From: Kryptolebias marmoratus | Lineage: Eukaryota; Chordata; Actinopteri; Cyprinodontiformes; Rivulidae | DNA length: 64,000 bases | Direction of reading: 5' to 3' | NCBI RefSeq assembly: GCF_001649575.2 | Contig: NC_051450.1 | Location: 7,619,155 to 7,683,154, forward strand | Shown: in pieces, positions 50,868-60,885 of the stretch | Layout of the letters: the number at the start of each line of letters is the position of its first letter | How positions within the stretch are numbered: the stretch's first letter is position 1 | Notes under the pieces: generated by a model | The model's database searches: none | Seen by the model: the letters and a program-made list of their open reading frames with translations, nothing else | What the model was told of the DNA's origin: nothing | Made by a program: the position numbers and the translations under genes

Positions 50868-53800
50868 TAAGATGGTGCAAAATCTTTAAAACTAAGAGTA
50901 AAATTTTAAACTGGATTCTGAAAGCACAGGAAGTCAGAACTCAAGCGTCAAACTCACCTCCTCTTTGACCAAGATTGGAAGGCTGACAAGCAGAAAGTTT
51001 GAGGTTCTGCGCTCTCACCTGAGCTACTCCAGTTCACAAAAAGACTGAAATATTTTTTCCTTTCTATACAGAAGACTGACTGTTTTGTTGAGCCAAAACA
51101 CTTTTGCCAGGTTTTTTTTTTAAACTAGACAATGCTCATTAAATGCAGAACACTTTCCTTGTAAATTGCTAAAAAAAAAAAATCATCAGCATCCATCTTA
51201 TGGTTAGAAACTTTTAAAAGTAGAGAAAAATGTGGTTGTATCAAACATTTTCGAGCAAAAAAAAAAAAGATTGACAAGACTACCGTATTTTCCGTACTAT
51301 AGGGCGCACTGTCAATAAATGGTCCATTTTTGAATTTTTGTCATATATAAAGCGCACCGGACTATAAGGCGCATCGTCGTGCACCTCCCAACTTTTGTAA
51401 CTTTGCGCGGATCACGCTCGCCGCGCTCCATTCAAAATGGACGATTTTGGTGCTCTAGCGGAGCTGGTTCACCTGGATCAGCATTTATATGATGCCTCTA
51501 TGAGAGATCACAAAGATAATCAAACGGGTCAAAACTCAGGATAATGCACCGACGTCAGCGTCAAGTATAAACGCCTCCACCGCTCGCTCAGGTCCGTGCG
51601 TGGAGCCCTGCAACTATAACTGAGCCTTGATGCTGCAAGTGGTGCAGCTTTGTAGTTTAACGAAAGTTGCACTAAAACATTACTGCTTATTACATATATA
51701 AGGCTCACTGTTGTTTTTTGATAAAATTGAAGGCTTTTAAGTGTGCCTTACAGTCTGGAAAATACGATAGGTTTATATTCAGGAATTTTACTGGCTGCAT
51801 TTAGGACTGAAAAGGCAGCAGGGATGAAGTGTGACAGGAGTAACAGAAGGTCATCAGCATACAGAGCTACCCTCAGCTCCACACCATTTCTGGTTATGCC
51901 TCAGTTATTAAAATGAGACTAAAGCAACTATCAGAGGCTTCACTATAATGGCAAATAAAAGAGGACCTAAGGGGCATCCCTGCCTTGCAGAAATATTTAG
52001 TTTGTGTCATTTGTTCTGACAGCTGCTTATAGTAGTCTTACCCATGAGAATTTATTTTAATCCCACTCCACTCTGTCAAATGCTTTTTCAGCATCTAGTG
52101 AAATTAAAGCCTCGGGCAGAGTAGTTGTGGAAAAGTTATTAACCCCATTAAATACATAAAATGAGCTTCACGTCACATCAGTTCTCCTTTTCCTCATTGT
52201 TTACAAAACAAACCCAAAAAAGGACTTACCTGGTAAAAGGCTGGCAAGGAGGGCTCATCATTATCATATCAACAGATAACTTATTGAAGTCATCTAATGT
52301 TATGCCCTGAATAAAAAAGGATAAAATGATGTTTGTTTAGCTTGTCATTTATCCATTCATTACTTTATTCCAGTAAAGCAACACAGAGGTGCTGATGCCT
52401 CACTTAGCAAACTACATTTAATCTACAGAGGCAGTGTGGGATCTGGAAACAGTCCAACAACATAAAGGGTCAAAGGTCATCTATCTCCTTCTGACAGCTG
52501 GGGGAGGTTATGAATGCCAAAAAGCAACGTCTAACTTGCTTGTCTTAATAAATACAATCATAATGATATTTCAAATCTGCAACTTCAAATCAAGAAGGTG
52601 GGACAGGTTGGCGATTTATACGTTGACTTTATTTCACAGCAAACTGATTAAACTTATAATACGTCTCATTAGCATTCAATATTACAGATCAATTTGTGGT
52701 AATATACATCATGTGGTACAAAAAGAGCAACTAGAAAACACTGACTTTGAAAAATAAAAAAATTAGTAAGAAAAATTCCATTTTGTCAACTGTCAGAGAG
52801 CTTAAACCCAATAAACACCACAAAAAGTGATTAACTGCTTGGTGCCAGTGTTTTAACCTTTACAGTCGTTCTTTCAGCTGCTCCCTTCTTCAGGGGTTGC
52901 CACAGCGAGCGAACTCGCATGAATTGTTTTACGCCGGATGCCCTTCCTGACGCAACCTGAGCTCGAACCTGCGGCCTCAGGATTACAAGACTGCGGCACT
53001 GACCGAGCTACTGCAGCCCCATGTTTTAACCTTTTCAGCAATGTGTGTAAAATGCAGAAATGTAGATTAACAAACTAAATACAGTTGACCGGATGTAAAT
53101 TTGAAATGTTTTAGGCTCAAAGTGCCGGCAATGAGATAAAGAGTGAATGTATGTCAACAGAAGAGGAAGTGGGTTTGTTTTGTTTGTTTCTTAATTCATA
53201 TTTTTATTACCATACTTTTCATTCTGTCCCAATTCTTTTCTAGATTTGGGACTGGAGAAAATATGAACAAACTTTAATAACATTTTTGTGCACATGTTCT
53301 CATTCTCATGCAACTTAATCTACGGTGCAAATAGAAGAACCAAAAGGTAAATAAATGGTTCACTTCCAAAAGGAAATGTTTTTTTTAAATCACATAAATT
53401 GACACTTCTTTAACTGAAGGAATCATGCTTTTGCTCTGAGTTTGTAACCAACCTCAATGGTCTTGTTCCATACAGGGGTGTCTGGGAAATTGTGCTTGTA
53501 GATTTGATTGGCTGTGGTATTTATGTCGATGGCGGCCACTACCTGGGCAGGTACATCACTTTCTGCAGGGGAGGAGGGAAGAAAAACAAAGTTAATAATC
53601 TCTGTTTCTCCTTCTGTCACACGTAAATGTTTCAGATCATTAAACAAATGTTAATACCAGACAAAGATAACCAAAGTGCAGTTTCTAAACGATGATTAAA
53701 AGGAAAAAAAACTGTCTAAACCAACTTGGCCTTATGTGAGAAAGTAAAATCATGAATTAATGAACTGTGATTACTGACACAACCTGGCCCGATTACTTCC

Positions 53801-56800
53801 AGACCTGCAGAATCAAGAAATCTAGTCAATCAACCTATTATCCACAAATGGAGAAAACATGGAGCAGTGAGGAACCTCCCCACCAAAATGACCCCAAGAG
53901 CACATCAACGTCTAATCCAGGAGGTCCGAGAAGAACCAGAACAAATAAAGCTCTGCAGGCCTCACTTGCTTCAGAGATCAGGATTCAACAATAAGAAAGA
54001 AACGAAGGGAAAAAGTGGCCTCTATGGGAGAGTAAATCCATGAATATATCAGAATATATCCCTAAATAAAGAGTACTTGGATTAAATTTGACAGTTAAAA
54101 TGTGGGGCTCTGCCTGGCCTAAGACGACAGTGGAATATTTTACTTCATGTTATTTGGATTTTTTGTTGTTGTTGTTATTGCTGCAAAACTGAGCAGTCGT
54201 CTGATGAAGTAGGAACGTTTCTGTCTGGGACAGGATTAAGAGCAGAATCGGTGAACGGGTGACAGTCAACTGAAACTCTTAACTCATCGTTGCTCGTGAG
54301 CAGGCCACGAGTGAAACCTCTGTTACCATGGTGACCTCGACGTGCTCAAACACACCCTCCTTGATGACTCTGAAGATACCGACTTTCAGCTCAACATAAC
54401 TGAAAAAACAGGAAACCTCACTTGGTAGTTTACCCCTTAGAGATTAAATAAATGCTGTACAGTCCTGTAGAAAGAGAGACACCTTATTCCCCTAATGTTA
54501 CATGTCTCGTGTGTTTTAAAGAATCCAGACTGGATTGATCTGATCTCTAAGTATTGTGGGTTTTCTAACTGGACCTGATTTAAGGTGGTCTGGAAGTCCA
54601 AAAAGCATTTATTTGTGTTTTAACAATTAAAGTAAAGGTTACACAAACCTGCTTTCAGTTTAGGATAATATCATCAGTTTCTTTTAAAAAGTTGTATTAA
54701 GTGCAGGACAGGGCTTTGCAATCTGTGGCTCTTGGGCAACATACGAGCTGTATGTTGCCGTAGGTCCCTCTCCAGCGGCCCACTACTATGGAGGACCGAA
54801 ACTGACATAATCAAAAATAAAAGCAGAAATATGTATATTGTGTTTTTGCCTTTTCCTTACACATGCGTTTTCGTCAAGTAATGTTTACGTTTTGTTTTGC
54901 TTTTTCCTTACACAAGCGTTTGTTCTTTTGACATTTCCTCGGCTCCTCTTTTTACTTTACCGTATGCATTTCTGCCTCAGTATGCAAATGAGCAGGCTGT
55001 CTTCTTGGTCCAGCTCCTCTCCTATTGGTCAATAAACAGGAAGGAGTAGGATCCGTGTGCAGATCGATTGTTCATGCCTGCGCTTTCGGCCGTTTCAGAA
55101 AAATGCCTCATTTCAGATGAAGTGAACTCGTAGCAGAGATGTCTCAGACAGCTGCAGAAGAGTTAAGGCAAGTTGCTAGCTTAGCGGACAGCAATACAGT
55201 CAGTGATGACTATTTATTGTTTCCCTTTCCAAACCCCCAGAGCGCAGAGGAGGCATGCTTTAATACCGCTCACACCCATGCGCGCTCCATCACAGGGCCG
55301 CGTTCGATCAGTTTTCAGCAGACACTGGCCGTCCTCCTTTAAATGGTGTCAGTTCGGTACACCTTTACCCCCAACTGTAGCTGACATGCTCTGGCGGTGG
55401 CCGGTTAGTCGCTTTTTTGCCTCCACCCTAAAATCTGACCACTTTTTCTTCACCTCGGCCACCGTCCTCTCTGTGCCACTCACTGAATTAACAGTGATAA
55501 CAACGTGTTGTTGCTCACAACGCTTCCTTTTATTTGTAACGCCATGACTGCGGATCCCAAAACTTATATTTTTTCTGTTCTCCACCTCATTGACCAATAG
55601 GAGAGGAGCTGGACCAAGAAGACAGCCTCCTGATTTGCATATTGAGGCAGAAACGCACACGGTAAAGTAAAAAGAGGAGACGAGGAAATGTCAAAAGAAC
55701 AAATGCTTGTATGAGGAAAAGGCAAAACAAAATATATATATATTTCTGCTTTTACTTTTGATTATGTCAGTTTCGTTCCTCCATACACTACAGCTTTGAC
55801 ATTGACATTTAAAATATTTATCCTAAAAACCACACTAGAAAGGCTGCTTTTATTAGATTTCCTGTTCAAATTTCTGCAACATGTGAATCAAACATCTGTA
55901 ATAGATTTATATAACACAAAGGGCCAATCATCTTGAGCTGTTTGAAGTTAGTTAACCTGTTAGATACGTAATAAATCCAATTTTAAGCCACACAGTGTGA
56001 TCCTAATCTCAAAAACTCACCAGGATATCAAATATTTTTACAAAATCCAAGGCAAGTTGGGAGGAAAAGATCCAGGATCTGCACATATCACTAATTACGT
56101 TCATAAGAGTCATAAATAAGGCCATCTGACCAGTCCTTCTGATAGCAAGAGCTAGAAGTCCAGGTTTGCCTTTGATTTAAAAATGAATGAATGTGAAGTT
56201 TAAAAAGGTCTCTGCCTTTGTTGGAGAAAATTCACTACCTCAAACTGGCCTCATTTTGGTTCAATATTAATTTTCCACAAATTCAGGGAAAAAGTCATGC
56301 ATAGTTTAAATTTGATCTGATTAGGTATAATCCAAGTATTCATTTTTCTTTCCTCATGTAAAAGTATCATCACATGTAAACAGTTTATGATAGTTGTTTC
56401 ATTTCAGACTGGAACAAACTATAGTTTTATTTATTATAGTTTGTACTAAATATGAGACAACTCATTAGACTTTTTGTGGGAGAAGAAGCAGAAATGACTC
56501 CTTTGATTCTAAAGGTTACTGTTGGATAGTTTAGACCAGGTTTGACAAACTGCAGTACTTCAGATTTCCAGCTAGAACCGATCAGGTTCTTTAAAAGCTG
56601 CGGAATGTGCCTTTATCCTGCTCTAAATCGAAAGCCAACATCAGCGCCATTAAATGCGGCTGAAAATAAACAAACTAACTAACTTAAAACGCTTTTATAT
56701 TCAGTCTCTTGTTCTAAATAAAGAGGTTTCCTCCCAGCCACAGCTCTGACCTCTGAGGGAAAATAATCGAAGAGTCTGAGCTGGTCCGCTCCGGAAACCG

Positions 56801-56898
56801 AACCGACAGGAGGTCTGTAAAGATCCGTACCTACCCTTTAAGGCAAAATGCATCCCTCCTACCCCGCTGTACAGTTCTAGGACCCTCAGATCCCCCAT
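43049..56898 (-). CDS. trdmt1: tRNA (cytosine(38)-C5)-methyltransferase TRDMT1/DNMT2, complete, 11 exons
   Basis: TRDMT1 transfers a methyl group from S-adenosylmethionine to C38 of tRNA-Asp and related tRNAs, using the DNA cytosine methyltransferase fold. Exons: 56898-56835, 53562-53453, 52306-52230, 50023-49952, 49652-49587, 48660-48591, 48480-48397, 46958-46645, 44951-44894, 43890-43761, 43236-43049. All have GT-AG borders and closing phases; total 1,233 bases, 410 residues plus TGA (human: 391). Motifs in order: [15 protein letters not shown] (about residues 7-20), catalytic SPPCQPFTR (Cys in motif IV), ENVKGFE (motif VI), [11 protein letters not shown] (motif VIII), the DNMT2-specific [15 protein letters not shown], and LGNSLNV (motif X). 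The ATG at 56,898 has a perfect CACCATGG context and aligns with the human start. The methyltransferase core is intact, so the enzyme should be active. Odd: about 25 extra C-terminal residues. Confidence 0.97.
44258..44353. repeat. (GGAT)n microsatellite
   Basis: About 24 GGAT units with one GATA interruption near 44,331, in the trdmt1 intron between exons 9 and 10. Confidence 0.97.
45070..46345. mobile_element. Possible hAT-like non-autonomous region
   Basis: GGGCTGCTCCATTAAGG with AATAATGTTCACAATTATTT near 45,080 and CTGCACAGCCCTA near 46,328 resemble ends of hAT-type elements of the GGGCTG class. TAGGGCT also occurs near 45,317. No target duplication could be paired, so the boundaries are unsettled; two overlapping elements are possible. 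Confidence 0.3.
46645..46958 (-). CDS. trdmt1: trdmt1 exon 8: variable insert and target-recognition region
   Basis: This 314-base exon is the longest of the gene. It encodes the poorly conserved Ser/Pro-rich insert ([19 protein letters not shown] and on), then [51 protein letters not shown] and FTKG, which closes with exon 9. The [10 protein letters not shown] segment is the DNMT2 signature. Confidence 0.95.
47726..48000 (+). mobile_element. tRNA-derived SINE
   Basis: The head has a pol III box A-like TGGCTCAGAAG (47,735-47,745) and box B GGTTCGATTCC (47,779-47,789) at the right spacing. The body contains CCTGAGCAAGACACTGAACC, and the tail ends TACTATATAAGTACTTACCA. It lies in a trdmt1 intron. 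The head no longer folds as a functional tRNA. Confidence 0.8.
50380..50945 (-). mobile_element. L2-type LINE 3' coding end, interrupted
   Basis: Minus-strand frames read [20 protein letters not shown], then [27 protein letters not shown] and VDHLKSML, the conserved C-terminal end of L2-clade ORF2. The LINE is interrupted at 50,605-50,862 by an A-tailed insertion; sequence on both sides joins in the same frame. It lies in the trdmt1 intron between exons 3 and 4. Confidence 0.75.
50605..50862 (+). mobile_element. A-tailed retrocopy inserted in the L2 LINE, with 12-bp target duplication
   Basis: AGAGGTAAGATG occurs at 50,593-50,604 and again at 50,863-50,874. Between them lie about 230 bases ending in a run of about 28 A. 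This is the signature of LINE-machinery retroposition. No polyadenylation signal precedes the A-run and no box A/B pair was recognised, so the source transcript is unknown. Confidence 0.75.
51281..51769. mobile_element. Inverted-repeat DNA transposon carrying a MADF-like reading frame
   Basis: The left end TACCGTATTTTCCGTACTAT and the inverse of the right end TATCGTATTTTCCAGACTGT are related over about 32 bases (25 matches by eye). Both ends abut TA, a possible target duplication. Internal GCGCACCGGACTATAAGGCG copies add further symmetry. The CG-rich core contains a 36-codon frame (51,437-51,544). Confidence 0.7.
51437..51544 (+). pseudogene. Short MADF-like coding fragment inside the transposon
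   Basis: The ATG at 51,437 opens a frame reading [20 protein letters not shown], then [15 protein letters not shown] before TAA. The spacing of hydrophobics, HLYD and the following K/N-rich QNS resembles the first half of MADF DNA-binding domains. The second half is missing. It could be a remnant of an accessory protein of the autonomous element or a captured exon. Resemblance judged by eye only. Confidence 0.4.
51785..52160 (-). mobile_element. L1-type LINE reverse-transcriptase remnant
   Basis: Minus-strand frames contain [15 protein letters not shown] (reverse-transcriptase A motif) and, further on, [18 protein letters not shown] (the catalytic YADD motif), with deletions and stops between. 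This is the layout of L1-clade elements of fish. Confidence 0.7.
52858..53024 (-). mobile_element. tRNA-derived SINE with RTE-type body
   Basis: On the minus strand the head has TAGCTCGGTCAG (53,010-52,999, box A) and GGTTCGAGCTC (52,969-52,959, box B). The body has GGTTGCGTCAGGAAGGGCAT, which also occurs, slightly diverged, in the RTE-type fragment at about 21,350. It ends near AGCAGCTGAAAGAACGAC. Confidence 0.75.
53780..54045 (+). mobile_element. Tc1-like transposase remnant
   Basis: Shifted plus-strand frames read [20 protein letters not shown], then [14 protein letters not shown] and GLYGRV-like, matching the paired HTH region of Tc1 transposases (KW...G...NLP.SGRP...). Several frame breaks; dead copy in trdmt1 intron 1. 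Confidence 0.6.
54787..55785. mobile_element. 999-bp long-inverted-repeat transposon with 6-bp target duplication
   Basis: The left arm begins TATGGAGGACCGAAACTGAC and runs to about 55,032; the right arm (about 55,589-55,785) is its inverse, ending GTTCCTCCATA. CACTAC precedes (54,781-54,786) and follows (55,786-55,791) the element. The left arm is about 50 bp longer because of an internal duplication of a GTTTTGCTTTTTCCTTACAC-like segment. The unpaired core of about 550 bp carries coding fragments on both strands. Superfamily not assigned. It lies in trdmt1 intron 1, apparently within an older hAT-like repeat. Confidence 0.75.
55349..55580 (-). pseudogene. Myb/SANT-like DNA-binding domain fragment within the transposon
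   Basis: The minus-strand frame reads [20 protein letters not shown], then [20 protein letters not shown] and [18 protein letters not shown] before a stop. The [19 protein letters not shown] core matches Myb/SANT-like domains found in accessory proteins of Harbinger-type transposons and in genes derived from them. The first helix is degraded and there is no clear start, so I treat it as a remnant. Confidence 0.55.
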
Positions 56899-56910
56899 GG
56901 TGGTACACAT

Positions 56911-57020
56911 GGACCACAGACTGGGACATGGACTGGTCTTCTTCCTCTGTGTGTTTTAAACTGCAGCCTGTGGCCTTTTAGGTGCGTTGCTGCCATCTTC
57001 TGGATTATATCAGAAGTCCA
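56911..57020 (-). promoter_or_regulatory. trdmt1: Likely trdmt1 promoter-proximal region with YY1-like site
   Basis: On the minus strand at about 57,000-56,990 the sequence AAGATGGCAGC fits the YY1 core, roughly 95 bases upstream of the start codon, where YY1 sites often lie in TATA-less housekeeping promoters. No TATA box is visible. The transcription start is not determined. Confidence 0.35.
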
Positions 57021-58969
57021 CCTTCCTATTTACTTTATTAAAATACTTAAAGGTAAAATGAACTGTTTTAAAGCTAACATAAATCAAAAGAAAGTCATAA
57101 AAGGAGCTTGTTTTCAGAGTCTCTCATTTTAAAATAATTCACACACTAATTTTAAATTAGTAATCAACAATCTAAAAAAAATGACTAGGGTCTCTTTGGC
57201 ATTTTCCGTGATCAAGTGTGAGGTATGGAGATCCAAACACAGGAACACCAACAAGGCTGTAAATACCAAATACAGACAGTGTGGGGGTGAAATGGTTCAG
57301 TTTGTTGTAATTAATTGTGTAAAATGACAAAAATTCCAACAGCCGAGTCCTTCTTCAGCTTCCTGAAGGACAAGAAAGTTGGATGGATGTGGTTAGTTTA
57401 GCTCCTGGTGAAAATTACAACCCAGAGTCTGATGACTGACTGACTGTGAAGTTAAGGCCCCCCACATAATGTTTTGAAGAGGACAACCTGAAATACAAAC
57501 CTAGAGAAGCAGCCTCCCGTTGTCCGGATGGCAAACTCCTTGAAGGCTGTGTGACCTCACTGTAAAGCTTGTTAGACTCGACTTCCCAACAGCATCACTC
57601 CAGACCAATAAAAATTAATAAAACAAATGTTTTCAAATCTGTACTTTTGTTAACAAAACGTTCTTCTTCTTCCCTTTTTCCCTGATAAACACTTTGACAG
57701 TAACCTTCTCAGTGTCATGCAGCGGTCTGCCACAGCTGGCCCCGCCTCCTTCTACGTCACCAACCAAGGCAGTAACTCCGCCCACATAATCGCCAGGCTT
57801 TGTCATCTTGACACAAAAACTCTAAAAAACAAGTCATTAACGTTATAAATCAGAGAAATGGATCACTGCAGTGTTTTATGATAGTGTTTAACTAAAGGAA
57901 AAACATAAAAAACTCATTATTTTTATATTTTATTTAATTTATACTTTAAAATTAATGATATTAAAATCTTCCTCTTCTTGTCAAACCAGAGTCCAAAATA
58001 TTCTTAAAAACCAAATTAGTCACTCCACAGTCCCTCCTTTCTTGATACATGTCCTCTCTTTCTACATTAAACTTACATTAAACAGAAAATGGATGGACTG
58101 TTTCTGGTTGTTCTGGCATCGTCCATTTCAATGTGCTCCTGATATTTTCAGAGTATATCTGTGTCACCAGCTCTCTGTCTGTTCCAGACATCTTGTTCTT
58201 TACTCCTTGGAATGAGAAACATTCACTCACTAATGACCTGTTGTATCACTAAGGTAAAATATTCAAACACCCACCTTGAAGAGTGCTATCATGATGTCTC
58301 CTAATAGTTTAATTAGTTTACTGTAACTTCCACTCATGGTCGACGGCCAAAACAGCAAAGTAAAGCAACTTATTAAAAGGACAATCTTGATGAGTATGAG
58401 AAATATTTTCTCTGGGGTTCAGTTCATGATAACAGGCCACTAAAGTATCATTTGTTCAAATCAATGTACTTCCATCCACATTTATAAAAGCTTCTCCTTA
58501 TAACATTGCTGAGTGCTGACTGACAGCAACAACAGATCATTATTTGCCTCACAAGCCATAATATTTGGGCCCTTAAAAGCTTCTAAGAAGCGTTATACTC
58601 TTATTTGAAGCATATCAGAAGTTTCAGTCAGCACCATTCAAAATGGAGGGGGTCTATTAAATGTCTTAAGTAATGGTGGACAAAACTTTATTGACCTCAG
58701 CTCTCTCAACAATACATTTAAGGTAAAATGGACAGATTTAAATATTGGGTCTCAAAAGGTTTAACTTCCTATTATTAATTTTTCTACATTTAAGAGCTTT
58801 GAGGCTCTACAAAAAGATTATTTTTTTGTGTGTATTGATAAGTGCAAGTTTAGACAACTCTTCGATTCAAATTTAAAAGGAACCCCGGTTCAAGGTAATT
58901 CAGGGTTGATATGCTTATCAGTGTATACGTAAGAATATAAAAGTACTGCATGTAGTGTGTAAAGCTGTT

Positions 58970-59062
58970 CCATAGACACCATTGTGTGGGGGAATGAGAA
59001 GCATTATGAAGCACTTTACAGAACCAGAGAGGTTAAAAAGGTGCTATACAAGTTTATTTCAT
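58970..59062. repeat. LINE/SINE 3'-tail-like sequence
   Basis: Contains AAGCACTTTACAGAACC and GGTGCTATACAAGTTTATTT, the tail form shared with the SINE-type tail at 63,290. Confidence 0.4.
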
Positions 59063-59489
59063 TTGCTATTTGTAAGAAAAATAAACATACCAGTTGAAAA
59101 AGCTTATACTATTACCTCAGTCTGTAATTTTGTATCTTAACATGTTTTTTCACATCTTGGTGGTCTAAAAACATTCCATCATCATCACCAGGTTCCTTCT
59201 GGTGTGGTCGACAGTTTGAAAACACAACTGTTCACTACAAAATCATCAGATATTTTGTATAAGAACAAAAAGTATTTTTTTTAACTGCTACAGTAATGAC
59301 ATTATTCTTGTGTGTCAACAGTTTAATGGTGAAAAGTATGGGGCGCCGTTTGTAAACGAGCTTGTGCTCAAAATTCATGCCTAAATTTTGTCACATTTAG
59401 CTTCAAACACTGTTTAAAAATGTAGTGTGGATTTTCTGATGTCACCTTTTACAACATTTAGCTAGTTAAATGTAATTGTTACAGCTACA

Positions 59490-59662
59490 TGCTAAATATA
59501 AATATAAATCCTAAATGTTATATCTAAATGTTATATGTTAAATCTAAATATTATATGTTAAATCTAAATCCTAAATGTTATATCTAAATGTTATATGTTA
59601 AATCTAAATCCTAAATGTTATATCTAAATATTATATGTTAAATCTAAATGTTATATGTTAAA
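59490..59662. repeat. AT-rich tandem array (TAAATCTAAATGTTATATG units)
   Basis: About eight variant copies of a 16-24-base unit, with a higher-order alternation of CCTAAATGTTATAT and ATTATATGTTAAAT. It abuts the LINE fragment that starts at 59,663. Confidence 0.85.
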
Positions 59663-60885
59663 TCTGGGAAGAGACCTGAGGGCAGACCCAGAACTCTTTG
59701 GAGAGATTATGTGTCCTCTGTGGCCTGGGAAATCCTTGAGAGCCTCCAGGAGGAGCTGGAGAGTGTCGCTGGGGAAAGGGAGGTCTGGGTTTCTCTCCTG
59801 GCAGTGGCGGACAGCAACAAAGTACATTTTCTTGAGTACTGTATTTAAGTACATTTTCTGAGTATCTTTACTTTACTTGAGTATTTGTGTTTTGGGGAAC
59901 TTGTGACTTTTACTCCACTATATTTCAAAGAAAAATATTGTACTTTTGACTCCACTACATTCCTTGGAAGCTTGTGGTTACTCGTTCCTTTTGGCTTAGC
60001 TTTGTAATCCTCTGTTGTTGTTTTTCTTTCCTGAAATGTAATTGGCCAGACACTATGCTCCTCACAAGGGGAACCAATCACAGTCGCCACTCACACCAAA
60101 CATCACCTTATCTCAGTTTGATATTTGAGAGTTTAGGACTGAAAAATAGTTTGTATCAATTTGAATGTCTTTTGTGTTCACTGAGGACGAACTACTTCTC
60201 TGCATCCAAGAACTCACCATCCAACCTGAGAAAGCACACTGAGATATGTAAAGTGCAGGGAAGATAATATTTGTGTTTCACAGGTTTCATTAAGGCATGT
60301 GGCGTTACCATGTAGCAAAGTGGTTCGGAAGGATGAGTTCTTGAAAGCAGAGCTGCAGTCCGTACGCAGTAATGGATTCAACATTAAACTTCTATTCCAT
60401 AGTGAATGTGTGGGGTAAAAAAAGGCTCTCCTGTTTTATTTTGTTTTTTTCTTGGGATTAATGAAAATACCTGTCATTATTTTTTTATTGCATTTGTATG
60501 CTAAAAATTTTTACAGGTGGTGTAGATTTTTTTGTAGCAGTGGTTCTACATGTCAATATATCATCAGGTGGTTTCAGAAAGTTACAAGGTTCTGTAAAAT
60601 CACTCAAAACAATATAGCAATGTACTGATATTAAAAAACACAATTTGTACTTTTGAATACTTGAGTACTTTTTAAATGCATGCACTTTTGATTACTTAAG
60701 TATTTTCAAAAGTAAGTACTTCAGTACTTTAACTTTTACTTGTATTTGAGTAAGATTTGACTATGATTATCAATATGTTTACTCAAGTACTAGAGTTGAG
60801 TACTTTGTCCACCACTATCTCCTGGACCTGTTGCCTCCATGACTCGACCACGGATAAGAGGTAGAAGATGGATGGATGGAAAATG
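59663..60885 (+). mobile_element. LINE 3' end split by a hAT insertion
   Basis: The left piece (59,663-59,801) has GACCTGAGGGCAGACCCAGA and GGGAAAGGGAGGTCTGGGTT; the right piece (60,818-60,885) continues CCTGGACCTGTTGCCTCCAT and ends ATGGATGGATGG. Put side by side they give the usual non-LTR 3' end of fish genomes. Confidence 0.7.
59802..60817. mobile_element. hAT transposon, 1,016 bp, perfect 8-bp target duplication
   Basis: TCTCCTGG stands at 59,794-59,801 and at 60,818-60,825. The element starts CAGTGGCGGACAGCAACAAA and ends GTACTTTGTCCACCACTA; the ends are imperfect inverted repeats (CAGTGGCGGAC against TAGTGGTGGAC). Inside, a plus-strand frame (about 60,120-60,265) reads FECLLCSLRTNYFSASKNSP and SNLRKHTEICK, a remnant of a BED-type zinc finger of hAT transposase (CxxC with a following H). 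The rest of the transposase is missing. Confidence 0.8.

Noticed and set aside
52434..52757. 107-codon plus-strand frame in trdmt1 intron 2
   Set aside because: AT-rich composition without domain, splice sites or relation to trdmt1.
56896..56910. Upstream in-frame ATG of trdmt1 at 56,910
   Set aside because: Its context is weak (T at -3), while the ATG at 56,898 has CACCATGG and aligns with the start of the mammalian protein.
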